The position numbers were made by a program, and so were the translations under genes. Source: Aphidius gifuensis (taxonomy: Eukaryota; Arthropoda; Insecta; Hymenoptera; Braconidae). From it: a stretch of 64,000 nucleotides of DNA. Within the stretch, counting starts at the first letter, position 1. Every line of letters starts with the position of its first letter. Of the stretch, positions 40,201 through 52,862 are shown piece after piece. A model generated the notes under the pieces. That model was not told the DNA's origin and searched no databases. It was given only the letters and a program-made list of their open reading frames with translations. Where the stretch lies: the NCBI RefSeq assembly GCF_014905175.1, contig NC_057789.1, positions 26,532,555 through 26,596,554 of the forward strand, in the 5' to 3' direction.

Positions 40201-43200
40201 CTCTTTGTAAAAAAGACATTCAACCATCTGGTATATATTACAAATTTTCAATTCATGATGTATCATCATCATCAGAATTTATTACTAATATATTTTTTAA
40301 ATCAGCAAATATATTTTGCAATTGAAAATCAAAAAAATAATAATATATTCATAATTGTTTAAACAATTTTATATTTTTAAAATTATAAAATAAATGTCCA
40401 TCAACTTTTGACCATGATGATGATTAATTGTCTCGATGATGATAATGACTTCTAGACCTCCATCAATACTGATGACTCATTTTATAGCTTGTATCTATTT
40501 TTTTATTTTAATTTTATTTGTCAATTTAATCATACAAAGCAATATGACACACGCAAAATTTATTTAAAAAAAAAGAATCTTATTTGCGTGAGAAATTATA
40601 TGATTAGTTTGATATTATATGCATTTTTTTTTAAGCGTGTCATGTGGGTTTTTAAAATACACACATGATAGCAGTGATTACTGTGATTATTTCAAATTGC
40701 ATCTAACAATATAGTATTAATTTTCAATTGACACTAGAATGTTTAATAACTTATTTTTAAATTTACACTAGATGATTTACTGTTTTCTATACATGAACTT
40801 GCAATTATTAAAAAAAATAAAAATAAATAAACACAGAGAGATAACTTTATATAGATTTAAAAATACTTAATAATTTAAATTATTTTTATTTTATATATTT
40901 ATTATTAAATTGTATGTGTGTGTCAAACACTCTTGTGAACAACAAAATCTTGTTAGCAAGATGGTTTTGCTGCTCGACCACTTAAATGATTTTTTTTTTT
41001 TCCTTTTCCAAAACACGAGAACATGCTTTCATGCAAAAAAATAAAAGTATATTTCATTTAATTTCATTAATTAATTGATTTAAAAAAAAGGAAAAATATT
41101 TGAAAGAATTTCTTCTTTTTATATAATTTTTATTGTTTTTAAAAAAAATAATATTATAAATTCAATTGTTAGAATTTCAGTGATATTTGACAAAAAAAAA
41201 AAAAAAAAAATCATAGATCATAAGGTGAATCTTTGGTATGGTGAAAATGTCAGGTCATCTTTGTGAGTGTTTTTCATTTTTCTCTCCTTTCTCTTCATCA
41301 TTACAAAATGTAATGTTTTTTAAATTCAATTTTTTAATATTTTAAATAAATTACTGGCAATATTCTGAATGATTTTAAATTGTATGATAGTTTATTGTGT
41401 ATTGAAATTAATTTTGATTAAAATCGATGAGAACATTGGTGACTGAGCAATAAATCATTTTATTATTTGTACTTGGGTTATTGAACCCGGTAATAACAGG
41501 AGTCATTCTTTTCTCGATTTATCAGAGCCAGACTCATCTCTTGAAAGTACTCAAATTTTTTTTTTTAATATAAAATACGTAGGAACATTGGTTTAATGTT
41601 CTTCCTTTCATTGTTGACACAATTAGTTTTATCTTTTTAAATGACGACGACGATAGATTAACTCTTGATTTATTTATTTCTTTTTGTCTTATTTACAAAG
41701 TGATATTTAGAAGATGAATTAAATTGATAAATTTTGATGATTATTAACATGATTTAGCTGTCAGTTTAGGTGATATTTTATTATTTTAAATTTCATTTGA
41801 TTCATGCTAATTTAATTAAGGCATTTTGCCTTAAAACTATCAGGAACTTTGGAGACTTCAACCTGACGTAATCCATCACGTGGAAAAATAATTTTGATAC
41901 TTTTAGTCAACAGCTTTGTAAAGGAAAAAAAAATATTTAATTTAATTTACTTTGTTGATCGTTATTATACTTTTATCTACAAAAAAAAAAAGTAAAGAAA
42001 AATTATTTTGTAATGATAAAAAAAAAAATATATCAACAGTTTTTTCCATTGAAATTTATTGACACACCCATCGACTGTTGATCTGTGTCAAACAATGACG
42101 TTGAAAAAAAAAAAAATTCCGCCTTCGTATACACAACAATAGCAATTTATTTTTTTATTTTTTTTTTTAGACATGAAAATTATCTTTGAAAATTTGTATT
42201 TAGTTAAAAAAAAATATAATAAAATATCACCTACATCTGACCTTCGAATCGTGAGAAATTATATTTGTAGAATAATTATTTTTAAATATATATATCAATA
42301 TGAAAAAAAAAAACAAATAAAGGAGTGTCTTCTATCAAGTCACGCAATTAATTATAAAAAAAGTACATAAAATTATCAGTTAGACACGTGATTATTTTTA
42401 AAAAATAAAAAATAATTCTGTAAAATTCATTAAAATCATCTGGGTTGATAAAAATAAACATTTTCTTTTCAATAAAATCGATAGAAATATTATTTTATCT
42501 TCAAGAACTCTGTGAGTTTCGATTACGTAAAAATTACAATAAAATCTGAGCACAAAGTAAGCAAGATAAATTGCGTCATTGGGAAAAAAATGATCTAGAT
42601 ATTCTAGCACGATTTTTATCTGTATTTTTATTTTTTCTATCCTTTCAATTACTCTTTGTTTGTAGAAACAGCTGTATTATTTTTATAAAAAAAAACAACT
42701 AGTTCATCAAAGAAAAATAATTACATGTATTTGTTATTAAATTATTTAATAATTATAATTTTTTTTCAGGCATCAACAATTGATGGAAGACGAAAAGGTG
42801 CTTGTTTATTTTGTCAAGAATATTTTATGGATCTTTATTTGCTTGCTGAATTAAAAACAATATCATTAAAAGTAACAACAGTTGATATGCAAAAACCACC
42901 ACCAGATTTTCGTACAAATTTTCAAGCAACACCACCACCAATACTCATTGACAATGGTGATGCAATATTGGAAAATGAAAAAATTGAACGACATATTATG
43001 AAAAATATACCTGGTGGACATAATTTATTTGTTCAAGATAAAGAAGTTGCAACACTTGTTGAAAATCTTTTCAGTGTAAGTATTAAATATTTTCTAATAT
43101 TAATATTTTATTATTAATAAATATTAAATAATATGCTATTTATATATTTTAGAAATTGAAACTTTTACTTTTGAATGCAAAAGAAAAAGATAAGGATCCA

Positions 43201-43640
43201 AAATCATCATCATTGATGGCACATTTACGTAAAATTGATGAACATCTTGGACGTAAAGGTACACGTTTTTTAACTGGTGAAACAATGTGTTGTTTTGATT
43301 GTGAACTTATGCCACGTTTACAACACATCAGGGTTGCTGGTAAATATTTTGCTGATTTTGAAATACCAGAAACTTTAGTTAATCTATGGAGATACATGCA
43401 TCACATGTACAGACTTGATGCATTTTTGCAAAGTTGTCCAGCTGATCAGGATATCATTAATCATTATAAATTGCAACAGGTATTTTCATTTTATTTTCTA
43501 TATTACATTTTATATTTAAATTATAAAATTATATCAATTGTTTTATTGTTTTATTACAGAGCATGAAAATGAAGAAACATGAAGAACTTGAAACACCAAC
43601 ATTTACCACCAGCATCCCAATTGAAGTTAATGATGATTAA
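37231..43640 (+). CDS. Clic: chloride intracellular channel protein (CLIC)
   Basis: Glutathione-S-transferase-fold protein of the CLIC family, soluble or membrane-inserted. Exons: 37231-37299, 42770-43075, 43153-43479, 43560-43640; all phase 0, 260 aa. The N-terminal thioredoxin-like domain begins PEIELIIKASTIDGRRKGAC and carries a Cys35-x-x-Cys38 site (CLFC). Vertebrate CLICs usually have CxxS there. The C-terminal helical domain contains FLTGETMCCFDCELMPRLQH, and the end is KMKKHEELETPTFTT. The sequence is very close to my recollection of Drosophila Clic over its whole length, which makes start, end and every exon border secure. The first coding exon (23 codons) is separated by a 5.5-kb intron, unusual among the compact neighbours and a likely place for regulatory elements. 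Confidence 0.96.
37300..42769 (+). other. intron 1 of Clic (5.5 kb)
   Basis: Donor GTGAGT at 37300, acceptor TTTTTTTCAG ending at 42769. No coding signal. T-rich near the 5' end (37440-37620). Patches of ordinary composition at about 39130-39300, 40020-40150 and 41210-41300 may be regulatory. Confidence 0.8.
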
Positions 43641-45109
43641 ATCAAAAATTATTTATCAATGACATGTGATTTTTATAAAAATTCACAAATATGTCTAATT
43701 TCTTTTTTTTTTTTTTTTTGTTTTTCTTGCGAGGAAAAAAGAGGAGATATGTACAAGATTACATTATGACCTTCAAATAATTAATTAATCATTTCGTTGA
43801 AAAAAAAAAAATACTACAAATGGTTTTAAACCAAAAATTTATTTTCATGATATCTTCCACATTTAATACACACTAAATTTTCTAGAAAAAGTAAATTAAA
43901 ACAGATTTGTATAAAAGTTTTATAAAAATTTCATACATTTTTCTATAAATCTTTGTATAGAATTTTTCAAAAGATAATAATAATTTAGCTTTTTTACCTC
44001 AATTTAAAATACAAAATAAATAATACTATAAAAATGATGGAAAAATCAAAAAATACAATATTTAAAATAAATTTAAAAAGGGCCTAATTGTACGTAAACT
44101 TTTGTTGATAAATATTATTTAAAAAATATAAAAATTTCAATTTAAAAATTCAATAATATGGGCACAAGTAGAATCAATTATTTTTTGTTTATTAAATTAT
44201 TTTTGAGTTAAAATTTAAACAGGCTATTTAAAAAACAAATGAAAATACAACGAAAAAATACTAATATATTTTATGTTCACAAGAATTAAAATATATTTAA
44301 AAATTATAATAATTCTACAATTGCTATTTTGTATTATTAATTAAATATATGTTATATTATATATTTTTTTTTTCAGTTTATACTCATAAACAATTGAAAG
44401 AAAAAAAAAAAAAAACGAAAAAATAAAATCAAATATATCAGTTTAAATTTAATTATCTTGCTGTTAATTGTTTTCTTTTTAAATTTTGTTTAATTTAATT
44501 TTAATTATTTACAGATTAAATAAGGATCTTTGACAAATTGTTGGAATTTAAAAAGACAGACAGCTTAATTTTAAAATAGAAAATTCCCCTTCTTTTAAAA
44601 TAAAAAGATTTTTTTTTTTTTATTTTCAATTTTGCTTTTTCCATTCATAAATAAGTAGACTAAACTTGTCGTAATCATGTCAGCCATCTTTGACTGCTTT
44701 AATTCCAAAAATAACTTATTATTATAAATAAATAAACACCAAATAAAAAAAAAAAAAAAAAAAGCCCCATAAAATATTACAGAAATATAAATAAAATTAT
44801 TAAATAATTTTTTCATTTATTATTTTTGTTTATTGATGAATCATTTACTTTTTCTAGCTCTGAATATAGTTAAAATTCAATTGATAATTTTTTTTCAAAA
44901 AATCTAATCAATTTGATTAAATTAAAACCAAAAAATATAATTAAATTTTAAAATTCAGGCTGTGATTTCACCAAATTTAACCCATATATATAAAGAGGGA
45001 TTAAAAGATGGACTCCAAAAAAATTACAAAAATAAAAATACTCTTTCACGTGATACATAATAATAAGAAAAAATTCATCTATAGATCTCGTAGCTGCCCT
45101 GATAGAAAT
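43641..45109. other. Clic 3' flank and intergenic DNA
   Basis: AT-rich sequence with poly-A and poly-T runs. It includes the Clic 3' untranslated region. I see no other gene; the short minus-strand ORF at 44595-44816 is low-complexity. Confidence 0.5.
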
Positions 45110-45311
45110 AATCTCTCCAGATTTTCTCTGCGGATTTTCTACGCAACTGAGACTTCCGGAGAAATATTATTCCGGAGTTTCTTCCGATTTTCTCCGAATT
45201 TTTTTGAAAAAAATCTAAAGTATAATGAAAAATGAAAATAGTCCGAGATTACTCCGTTAAATTTCCGAATGTCTTAATTAAGTAGAAATCCGGAGAAAAT
45301 CTGGAGAGATT
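45110..45311. mobile_element. MITE-like element with about 30-bp terminal inverted repeats
   Basis: The left end (45110-45141, AATCTCTCCAGATTTTCTC...) and right end (45283-45311, ...GAGAAAATCTGGAGAGATT) are reverse complements with a few differences. The roughly 200-bp interior has no ORF but repeats the theme in both orientations (TTCCGGAGAAA, TCCGGAGTTTC, TTTTCTCCGAA, ATTTCCGAATG), as in non-autonomous DNA transposons with subterminal repeats. I could not define a clear target-site duplication. The flanks are AT-rich and uninformative. Confidence 0.7.
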
Positions 45312-48300
45312 TTTTCCACCAATCAATATTACTTCAAATATCAGTCCTAGGCATCCCGTATAATGTTTGAAATTTTTCCGACACGAAAAAATTGATTAAT
45401 AATTATTTTAAATACTTTAATTTTTTTTCGATAATTATTTCACACGATTTTATAAAAATTAACATTAGAAAAATAAAAAATATATTGATAGCGAAACATT
45501 TAAATTACAATATTGCACAATATTGTCTCTAGAGGTCTCTAGTCTTCATGATTTCGCCGCCATCAAAATTGCACAGCTGATCAGTGTTCCCCGATGGACG
45601 ACGTATGTATTTGTCGTCTTATCGCGCTCCATCACCTTGCAATCTTTTCATCATTAAATAACAATAATAATATAAAAGGTAAAGTAAATAAAATAAACAC
45701 TATTAAAATGATATTTTAAAAATTAAATATTGTGTATTTAAAGTGATAATTAAAAATATATATTGACTTATTAAATAGGTGATTTATCTACAGTTAACTC
45801 CTACGCAATTTTTGTAAGAAAAACTACAAAAAGTATTTTGATTTTGTGATTGTGAAGGTGCTTACATCTGGACGTCTCGATGATCGTCGTCTGGTATGTT
45901 TAATAATTTAGTAAAAATATTATAAATAACACTAGATATATTTTTTTATTTTTAAACAAATCATCAAGATGGGAAATATTTTTTTTATTATATAAAAGTT
46001 GGCCATATGTCTACGTTTGTTGTTTTTATTTATTTATTTTTTTTTTTCAATTTAAAAATATTGTTTTTCTTATTAAATAAAAATACAAATCTATAGATTT
46101 TTAATCTCTAAATTATTATGCCAATGAAAAATAGATATTAGTTGATATTTTTAGATAAAAATAATAATTGTTATTTATTTTTTTTCAACCGGTGTTGAAT
46201 ATTAAAAAAATAATATAACACATAACCTATAATAAAAACATTTTATATTTTTAATAATTATTAATATTGTATTATTTATTATGAATTATTTTGGTTTTTT
46301 ATTGTGAGTGTTTTTATTATTTATTAATTGATTATTGTTAAAATTTATTGTAGGATTTTTAGAGACTCGTTTAACAGTTGTCATTATTATTTGTTTTGGC
46401 CATTTTCTGTTTTATCGATTAGACTATTTCATCACGTGCATATTTATTTACCAATCAAATTCATAAGCTTAAATTGGATTATGTATTACAAAATCATGTC
46501 TCCTATTTTTCAATAAATTACCGCGAAAATTAATACCATTTTTTTTTTGCTTTTTTTTTTATTTAAAAAACACAAAAAAGTTATTAATAAAAATTGTAAA
46601 TATATTTATATTAATATTTCAGAATAATTAAAAATTAAATTTTCAAATACATTTGGAGTGAGTATAATAGAATGAAGAGAAAAAATATAATAATATAAAA
46701 TATTTTAAAACAAAGATAAAAAAAGAATGAATATGCAAGATTATTTTCATGTTAATGTTTATTTTTGGTTCAACGTTGTAATACTAAAATCTCGAAACGT
46801 TTTGTGTCAATTATTTTATTTTATTTTTTTTGATGTGGATAAATATTTGTTGACTAAAAAATTCCTAGACCGTTAATCAATTTTTCATAGTTCAATAATT
46901 TTTTAAATTCAATTACATAATACACTAACATTTTGTGGGAAAAAAATTAGTAAAACTTACAAAGTAGATAAAAAATAAAGAATACAATTAAATTTATTAT
47001 GACACGTGTTAATTGGCAATGTAAATTAATGACATTTTTGCATCATATAAAAGTGTCAGTGTAAGTTTGGCATAATAGATTGGTATTTGTCGAAATATTC
47101 GTAGAGTAAAATAACCGTGTAAGACATGTATTAAAGACAAATGAGTGCGAATAAAATACCACATGTCGACAAACAGCTTATGTTTTGTCGGCAATTTTCA
47201 CTGAGAGAAAATCTATATATTTCATGTATACATTTAAATGAGGAAGAACAAGACAAGTCAAGGATTCAAATGGAATGCAAGTGACTGTGTCAACTCATCT
47301 ACAATTACCACTGTTTTCATTTTTTTTTTTTCTCTTTTTCTTTTTACACATTTTCATCATCATCATCACTTGTATTCTCTCAGCTACATTTAAAATTCAA
47401 CATACTATTATAATAATGACACAAATATTTTTAATAATTTCCATTTGAATTTTTAATTATTAATTTATTAATTTCTCTGTCAATAAAAATTATGTTGGAT
47501 TAATTTTTTCTTTTTTAGTAATACTATGTAGTGCAACAAAGTAAATAATATATGTATTTTTTTTTTTGATTAATATATAATGATGAAAAAGAATTAACTT
47601 GTGCCAAAAATCATCATTAGATATATACGAAAAATTCCCCTTAAAAATGGCTGTCATCCAAAATCTACAAAATTCCAGTTTTCTTTTTTAAAAAAAAGAA
47701 AAAAAAAAAAAAACTAACACCTCTCTCTTCTTCTCTCATTTTTTTTTTTTTTTTCACTAAATTTTATTTTTCATACTTTTTTTGTCTTGCTCCCAAAAGT
47801 CTGTTTTAAATCATTTGGAACGTGTTATTTTAATCCTGGAATTACAGTTGAGACTTGCTCTTAAGTGTGTGGAAAATTCGGTTGAGTAAGTAGGCCTAAT
47901 GGTGGGTCAGTATTTAAAACTAAAATGTCCAAGATAAATGAGTTATGATGTGTTGCATTATCCTACTATATTTTTGGATAATATTCTTGTATCTCTGAGA
48001 GACAAAATAAATAGATTTAAAATTATGAAAATTAAAAAGATAAATAGCTGTACTTGATGTATACAAGCAAAAGATAAAATAAAAAAAAAAAACAAATAAT
48101 TATCAAGACAAAAAGAAATAAACACACATGGTACTGACTAATTATGTAGCACTCTTACGTTGCACAGGTGTCTGAATCAAGCGCATCAAAATCTTTGCCA
48201 AAATTCATACATATACACACATTAAGAAAAAATTTATTTTATATACCAATTGCCACATATAATTAAATTATTTATATGCAGCATAATATATATATTGTGA

Positions 48301-48567
48301 CTTGAATATATATGGGTCAATTTGATGCAATAAATTCTTTACAATTATTATTATTTTTATTTTTTTGCTAAAACTATATCTATTAGTTGGATCTTGGATG
48401 AATTTGATTGAGATAATTATTGTGAGATTTTAATGTGGTGCCACAACTAAATATCCTCCAAAATATATTGAACACAAATTTACTTTGATTAATTAATTAT
48501 AATAAAATTATATTCTGTAAGTCATTTTATGATATATATATTAATTTAGGTAGCGTCCACCAGGATA
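45312..48567 (+). promoter_or_regulatory. putative Tab2 promoter, 5' noncoding exon and leader intron
   Basis: A GC-richer stretch at about 45530-45660 and 45850-45893 ends in a good donor (GTCGTCTG followed by GTATGT at 45894). The first Tab2 coding exon is preceded by an acceptor (TAATTTAG ending at 48549). This suggests a noncoding first exon ending at 45893 and a leader intron of about 2.7 kb. The rest is AT-rich with no coding signal. The exon assignment is inference without transcript data. Confidence 0.4.
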
Positions 48568-48603
48568 ATGGGGTCCTACGATGGGAGAGTGCCACTGCTC
48601 TAA
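48568..48603 (+). promoter_or_regulatory. upstream ORF overlapping the Tab2 start codon
   Basis: ATG at 48568 opens a 12-codon frame (MGSYDGRVPLL, stop TAA at 48601-48603). It lies in a different frame from Tab2 and overlaps the main ATG at 48581. If the leader exon begins at 48550, as the acceptor suggests, ribosomes meet this ATG first, so translation of Tab2 would need leaky scanning. Direct from sequence; the regulatory effect is inference. Confidence 0.55.
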
Positions 48604-51202
48604 CATCGCCATCATGCAGCTATTTCATGAGCTGAAACAACAATTTCCTGCTCTACCAGATCACGTTGTGGCACAGTGCATTGCCCAGGTATACAATGAC
48701 ATGTCAAGAAATTATTTTATTTATTTTTATTTTAATATTTTAATCCCAATAACAATCTCACAAATTCATCTAGTTTCTTGTTATTTAATTTTGTATTTTT
48801 ATACGTTTATTATTTTTTATTAGCATATTAAATAAAATTTTATTTAATAATATGTTGCAGAATAGTTATGACCGTGAGATATGTACAAAAAGTCTCCAAG
48901 AAACTCAACAAACACGTCCATCACCTGGGGCATTTCCACCACCAGCACCATCACAACAACGTCGTGATAATTCTGTACCATTAATTATTAATAATCATAA
49001 AAAATATCAACAATTACGTGCAAATAGACCAGTATCACTTGATATTGATCCAGCACATGAAAATTTATCGAAAAATCGTTCACGAATACAACCACCACCA
49101 TCACCGCCACCACCACTATCAGCATTAAATTCAACTAATTTAAAACCTGCACCATTTTCTGCTCCTCCAACTGTTACAGTTGGAAATTTTTTTGATGATT
49201 TACATCAATCAACACCAATTAAAAAATTAAATAATAATGACTGCTTAAAATTACCAATTGATGAAAAATTAAATGAAAAATGTGATAATATTAAATTTGA
49301 TAAAACATCAGGATTTGAAGTTAATGTTAATGTTGCTTGTAGTCCATCAGCTGGTCATATTGATAAAAAATCAATTGATACAAATAAACAAACAAACAAT
49401 GATTCAAATACAAGAAGTTATACATCAGTTAGTTTAACACTTAGACCACCATCATCTGATCCACAAGCACCAATTGATATAAGATCAAAAGGTTCAAGTT
49501 TAACATACTCAAGTTCATCATTAGATCCTCGAGGTTTTCAGAGTCGATTACAAATAAGTATTAGTCCAGCAAATGTTGGTAGTGTTGCTTCAACAAGAAT
49601 AAGACCAACAAACAATAGCATGAGACCAAATTCATTGATTCCTGTTATTCAGGAAGCTATTCAAAGACCAACAGGTATTTATTTTTTGATATTTTAAATA
49701 GTAATACATTATTTTAATTATTGTAAATTTTAATCAAGGACTTCCAACTGGTAATTTGAGCCAATTGTCAAGACCAACAATGACAATGTCTGCCCCAACG
49801 ACACCTTCAGCACCAACGAATAATAATTCAACAAATAGCTTGCCAACGACACCCTCACTTTTTCAATCAATATTGTCATCAGATACAAAATGGGAACATC
49901 AAGAAACTAAAGAAAATAATCCAAATCAATCTCCTTTGAATAAAGGTATTTAATTTTTAATTTTTATTTTTTTTAATATTTAAATTTTAATATTCATTCT
50001 CAGCTAAATATTCATTTTTATTATACAAGATAAATAAATGTGGTATTTACAAATTCCTGACCCATGCTGTTTCAAAGTCTATTGATAGATATTTTAGTTT
50101 TTTATTTTATCTATACCACCTGATGTTTTAAAAATTGTTTTTTTATTTTTATCATTCACTGACATCTATTGTGTTTTTCATATTTAATTTTAAATATTTT
50201 TTAAATGTATTTGTAAGTTAATTGGAGGAATTTATTTATCACTTTTGTTATCAACATTTGTCGGTTTATCACGTAGCTTTTTTTAATGTCCAAACGAATT
50301 TTGGGATATTAGTTTTGAGCCACGTAGAATAATAAAAAGTAAAAGAAAATTATATATTAATAAATTAAGACTATGTATTTATTTATTTTTATTAATATTT
50401 TTAACAGTGTCAGAACAACAGAGAGAACTTGTTTTCCAACAACTTATCAGAAAAGACAAACTGGCAAAAGAACTCAAAGCCGAGAAAGTGAGACTTGAAA
50501 CAATGAAAAAAGAATTACAATCATTGAGTGAAGCTATGAAAAGAGAACAACGACTGAGAGATCCTCTTGATCGTTCAATTTCACCAGAGGTAAAAAATTA
50601 ATTAATTTTATATACTTATAATAATAATAATAATAATAATAAAGAAAATAAAAACAATTTTTCAGACGTTTAAGAGAAAAATTGAAAGTGATATTTATCA
50701 ACTTCAAGAAGAGTGTAAAATATTAACTGCCAAAGTTGACAAAACGACAGATCCAAGAGGTAAAATATAAAATTATTGAAAAAAAAAAAATTAAAAAAAA
50801 TCATAATTATATTGTTTAATTGCAGTACCACTTGGTGAAACAAATGAGGAATTTTATCAAGGAATATATACTGGTCAAACATTAAATTTTACAAATTTTA
50901 TAACATCATCAGTAGCACCACCACCACCAGCACCATCATTGCCCAGTGTTCCACCAGTCTGGCAAATACCAACACAAAATCAAGACAATGATAATAATCG
51001 TGATGGACCCTCGTGGGTTTGTCGTATGTGTACCTTTAATAATCATCCATTAATGGACAGTTGTGAGCAATGTGATATGCTCAGATTTTCGGATCATGAT
51101 ACAGGTACAAAGCCTGAATCAAATCCAATACCTGTTGATGATAATCAGCCTTCAATGTCCTTTCAACCTGATCATTTTAATCAACCAAGCTCACGAGTTT
51201 AA
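48581..51202 (+). CDS. Tab2: Tab2, TAK1-binding adaptor (CUE and NZF domains)
   Basis: Adaptor that links Lys63-polyubiquitin to the kinase TAK1 in the IMD/JNK-type immune pathway. Exons: 48581-48688, 48861-49674, 49739-49945, 50408-50589, 50666-50759, 50826-51202; 593 aa, all junctions GT-AG and in phase. An N-terminal CUE domain spans about residues 10-52 (IMQLFHELKQQFPALPDHVV, then QCIAQ, SYDREICTKSLQ). A long disordered proline/serine-rich middle follows. A coiled coil lies at about 377-437 (SEQQRELVFQQLIRKDKLAK...), the region expected to bind TAK1. The C-terminal NZF zinc finger is WVCRMCTFNNHPLMDSCEQC, with the ubiquitin-binding TF pair present. This domain order is diagnostic of TAB2/TAB3. 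The stop at 51200-51202 is the read-through form of the last exon. An alternative 3' end is described separately. Confidence 0.93.
50618..50642. repeat. TAA/ATA microsatellite in a Tab2 intron
   Basis: About eight consecutive trinucleotides (TAATAATAA...) within the intron between the exons ending at 50589 and starting at 50666. Confidence 0.9.
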
Positions 51203-51673
51203 TTTACAAGAATAATAAACAATTTTTTTTATTATTATTAACTATGCATGAAGCTACTATTTTTTAATTTTTTTTGTGTGGTTTTTAGCTTATAAGTCCG
51301 TCCGAAATATTTTGTGATAGTCTTTTTTTTTTTTTTTTACTGTTATTAATTTTTTTTCTATAGTTAATTAAAAATAATCAACTAAGTTTTTTATTTAAAA
51401 TAAATAATTGAGTGTGCAAATAATAATAAAAAGAAATTATTAAATTTAATTTGATAATGAATATTTTATTTGTTTATATAATTTTAGTATTATTAATAAT
51501 AAATGAAAAATGTAAAATAAATTTTAGGAGAGACCCAAGATATTCACATACGAGTTACTCATCATCACAACTTTCCACAAAGAAGTAAGATTTATTTGAT
51601 ATTATTTAATAAAATAGTTTAAATTATAACTATTATTATTATTTTAGGTACTGTACACAGTTGGGTTGTTTGA
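51203..51673 (+). CDS. Tab2: alternative 3' exons of Tab2
   Basis: A donor inside the last Tab2 exon (ACAG then GTACAA at 51105) is phase-compatible with an exon at 51528-51584 (after ATTTTAG). That exon ends in a donor GTAAGA and joins, again in phase, to 51648-51673, which ends in TGA. Together they encode GETQDIHIRVTHHHNFPQRS then TVHSWVV in place of the read-through tail, for a 588-aa isoform. Three consecutive in-phase GT-AG borders make this unlikely to be chance. 51203-51527 otherwise has no coding signal. Confidence 0.65.
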
Positions 51674-51948
51674 AGTTTATCAACATGCCAATGAAAACCT
51701 AAATTCTGTAAATAATAAACAAAAAAAAATATATATATTTAAATTATTTATATTTTTAATTAATTTATTTTTCTTTAAATTATATAGATAATTGCATTCA
51801 ATTAATAAAAATATTGTTTTTAGATATTTAATTGTTAAAATAAAAAATCAAATATGAAAAACAAAAAAAGTTTTTAATTTAATTTAACTAAAAGATCAAT
51901 AAAATAATAAAATAAATTTTGAGCTTTCAATTTACCTTTGAGGAAATT

Positions 51949-52862
51949 TTAAATAGCTGTTCCTCTTTCCAAATTGAGTTTTGTTTCTCTCGTATGTTCT
52001 CCATAAAATCTTTCAAGCTTGCTGTTAAATTTAGCATTTCTTTCATTGATGTAATCAATATCAGCATCGTCATTGTGAGTTCTCCTTCTGCTGTATTTTT
52101 CACGTCTTGCAACTCTGTTGATAAATAATTTAGTTAGTTAAACAGCAATATTAATATTAATATTTTTTAAATAAATAATAACATACTGTTTTTCAAGATC
52201 ATCAACCATTCTATCAATAGCATCTTTTTTATCTGGATTTAAACCATGAAGTATTGTATTTTTATCACCATAAAAAGCTGGACCAAGTTTTGCTTTTTCT
52301 TCTTCATATTTTTCCATGTCTGGTTTTATACCTCTCACTAATCTAGTGTATTGTCTTATTGTTGCTTGTTCATAATCAGCAAAACCAGTATCTGGATTTT
52401 TTTTATTTTTTTTACGTGCAATACGTTCAGCTTCAGTTGCATCAAGATTTAACAACTGTTGTCTTTCATAATTTAAACCCTTAAATAAATTACAACATTA
52501 AATTATATATCTGATTTATATTTATTTATATTAATAATACTCACTTTTTCTTCTGCTTCTTTTCTTGCAGCTTCATCTTTCATAATCCATTCAGCTTGTC
52601 GTTTTCTTGACTCCCAATTTGTTGGTAAGTTTTTTCTTTTATCCTCTTCAAGAACTTCTAGGTGATTTTGTGCTCTAGCTTCATTCTAAAATTTTCATTT
52701 AATTTATAAGTAAACAAATAAATATTGTTGTAATTGTTGATAAATATATATTTTTTTTTAATAATAAATTACCCTTTTTGCATGTAAATCACGAAGCTTA
52801 AGAATTCTTTCAACTGTTTTCTGAGAAGCTGTTTTTTCAACAGACCCTGATGCTTCTGACAT
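51949..52862 (-). CDS. SYF2: pre-mRNA-splicing factor SYF2
   Basis: Component of the Prp19/NTC-associated spliceosome. Minus-strand exons: 52773-52862, 52545-52685, 52187-52479, 51949-52114; 229 aa, junctions phase 0, 0 and 2. The whole protein is the SYF2 domain, helical and highly charged. Diagnostic blocks are LHAKRNEARAQNHLEVLEED, PTNWESRKR, KKNPDTGFADYEQATIRQY, IKPDME, LHGLNPDKKDAIDRMVDDLEK, YSRRRTHNDDADIDYINERN and the C-terminal EIKQNLERGTAI. The length is close to human SYF2 (about 243 aa). It converges on Tab2 and is divergent from the ZAD gene. Confidence 0.96.
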
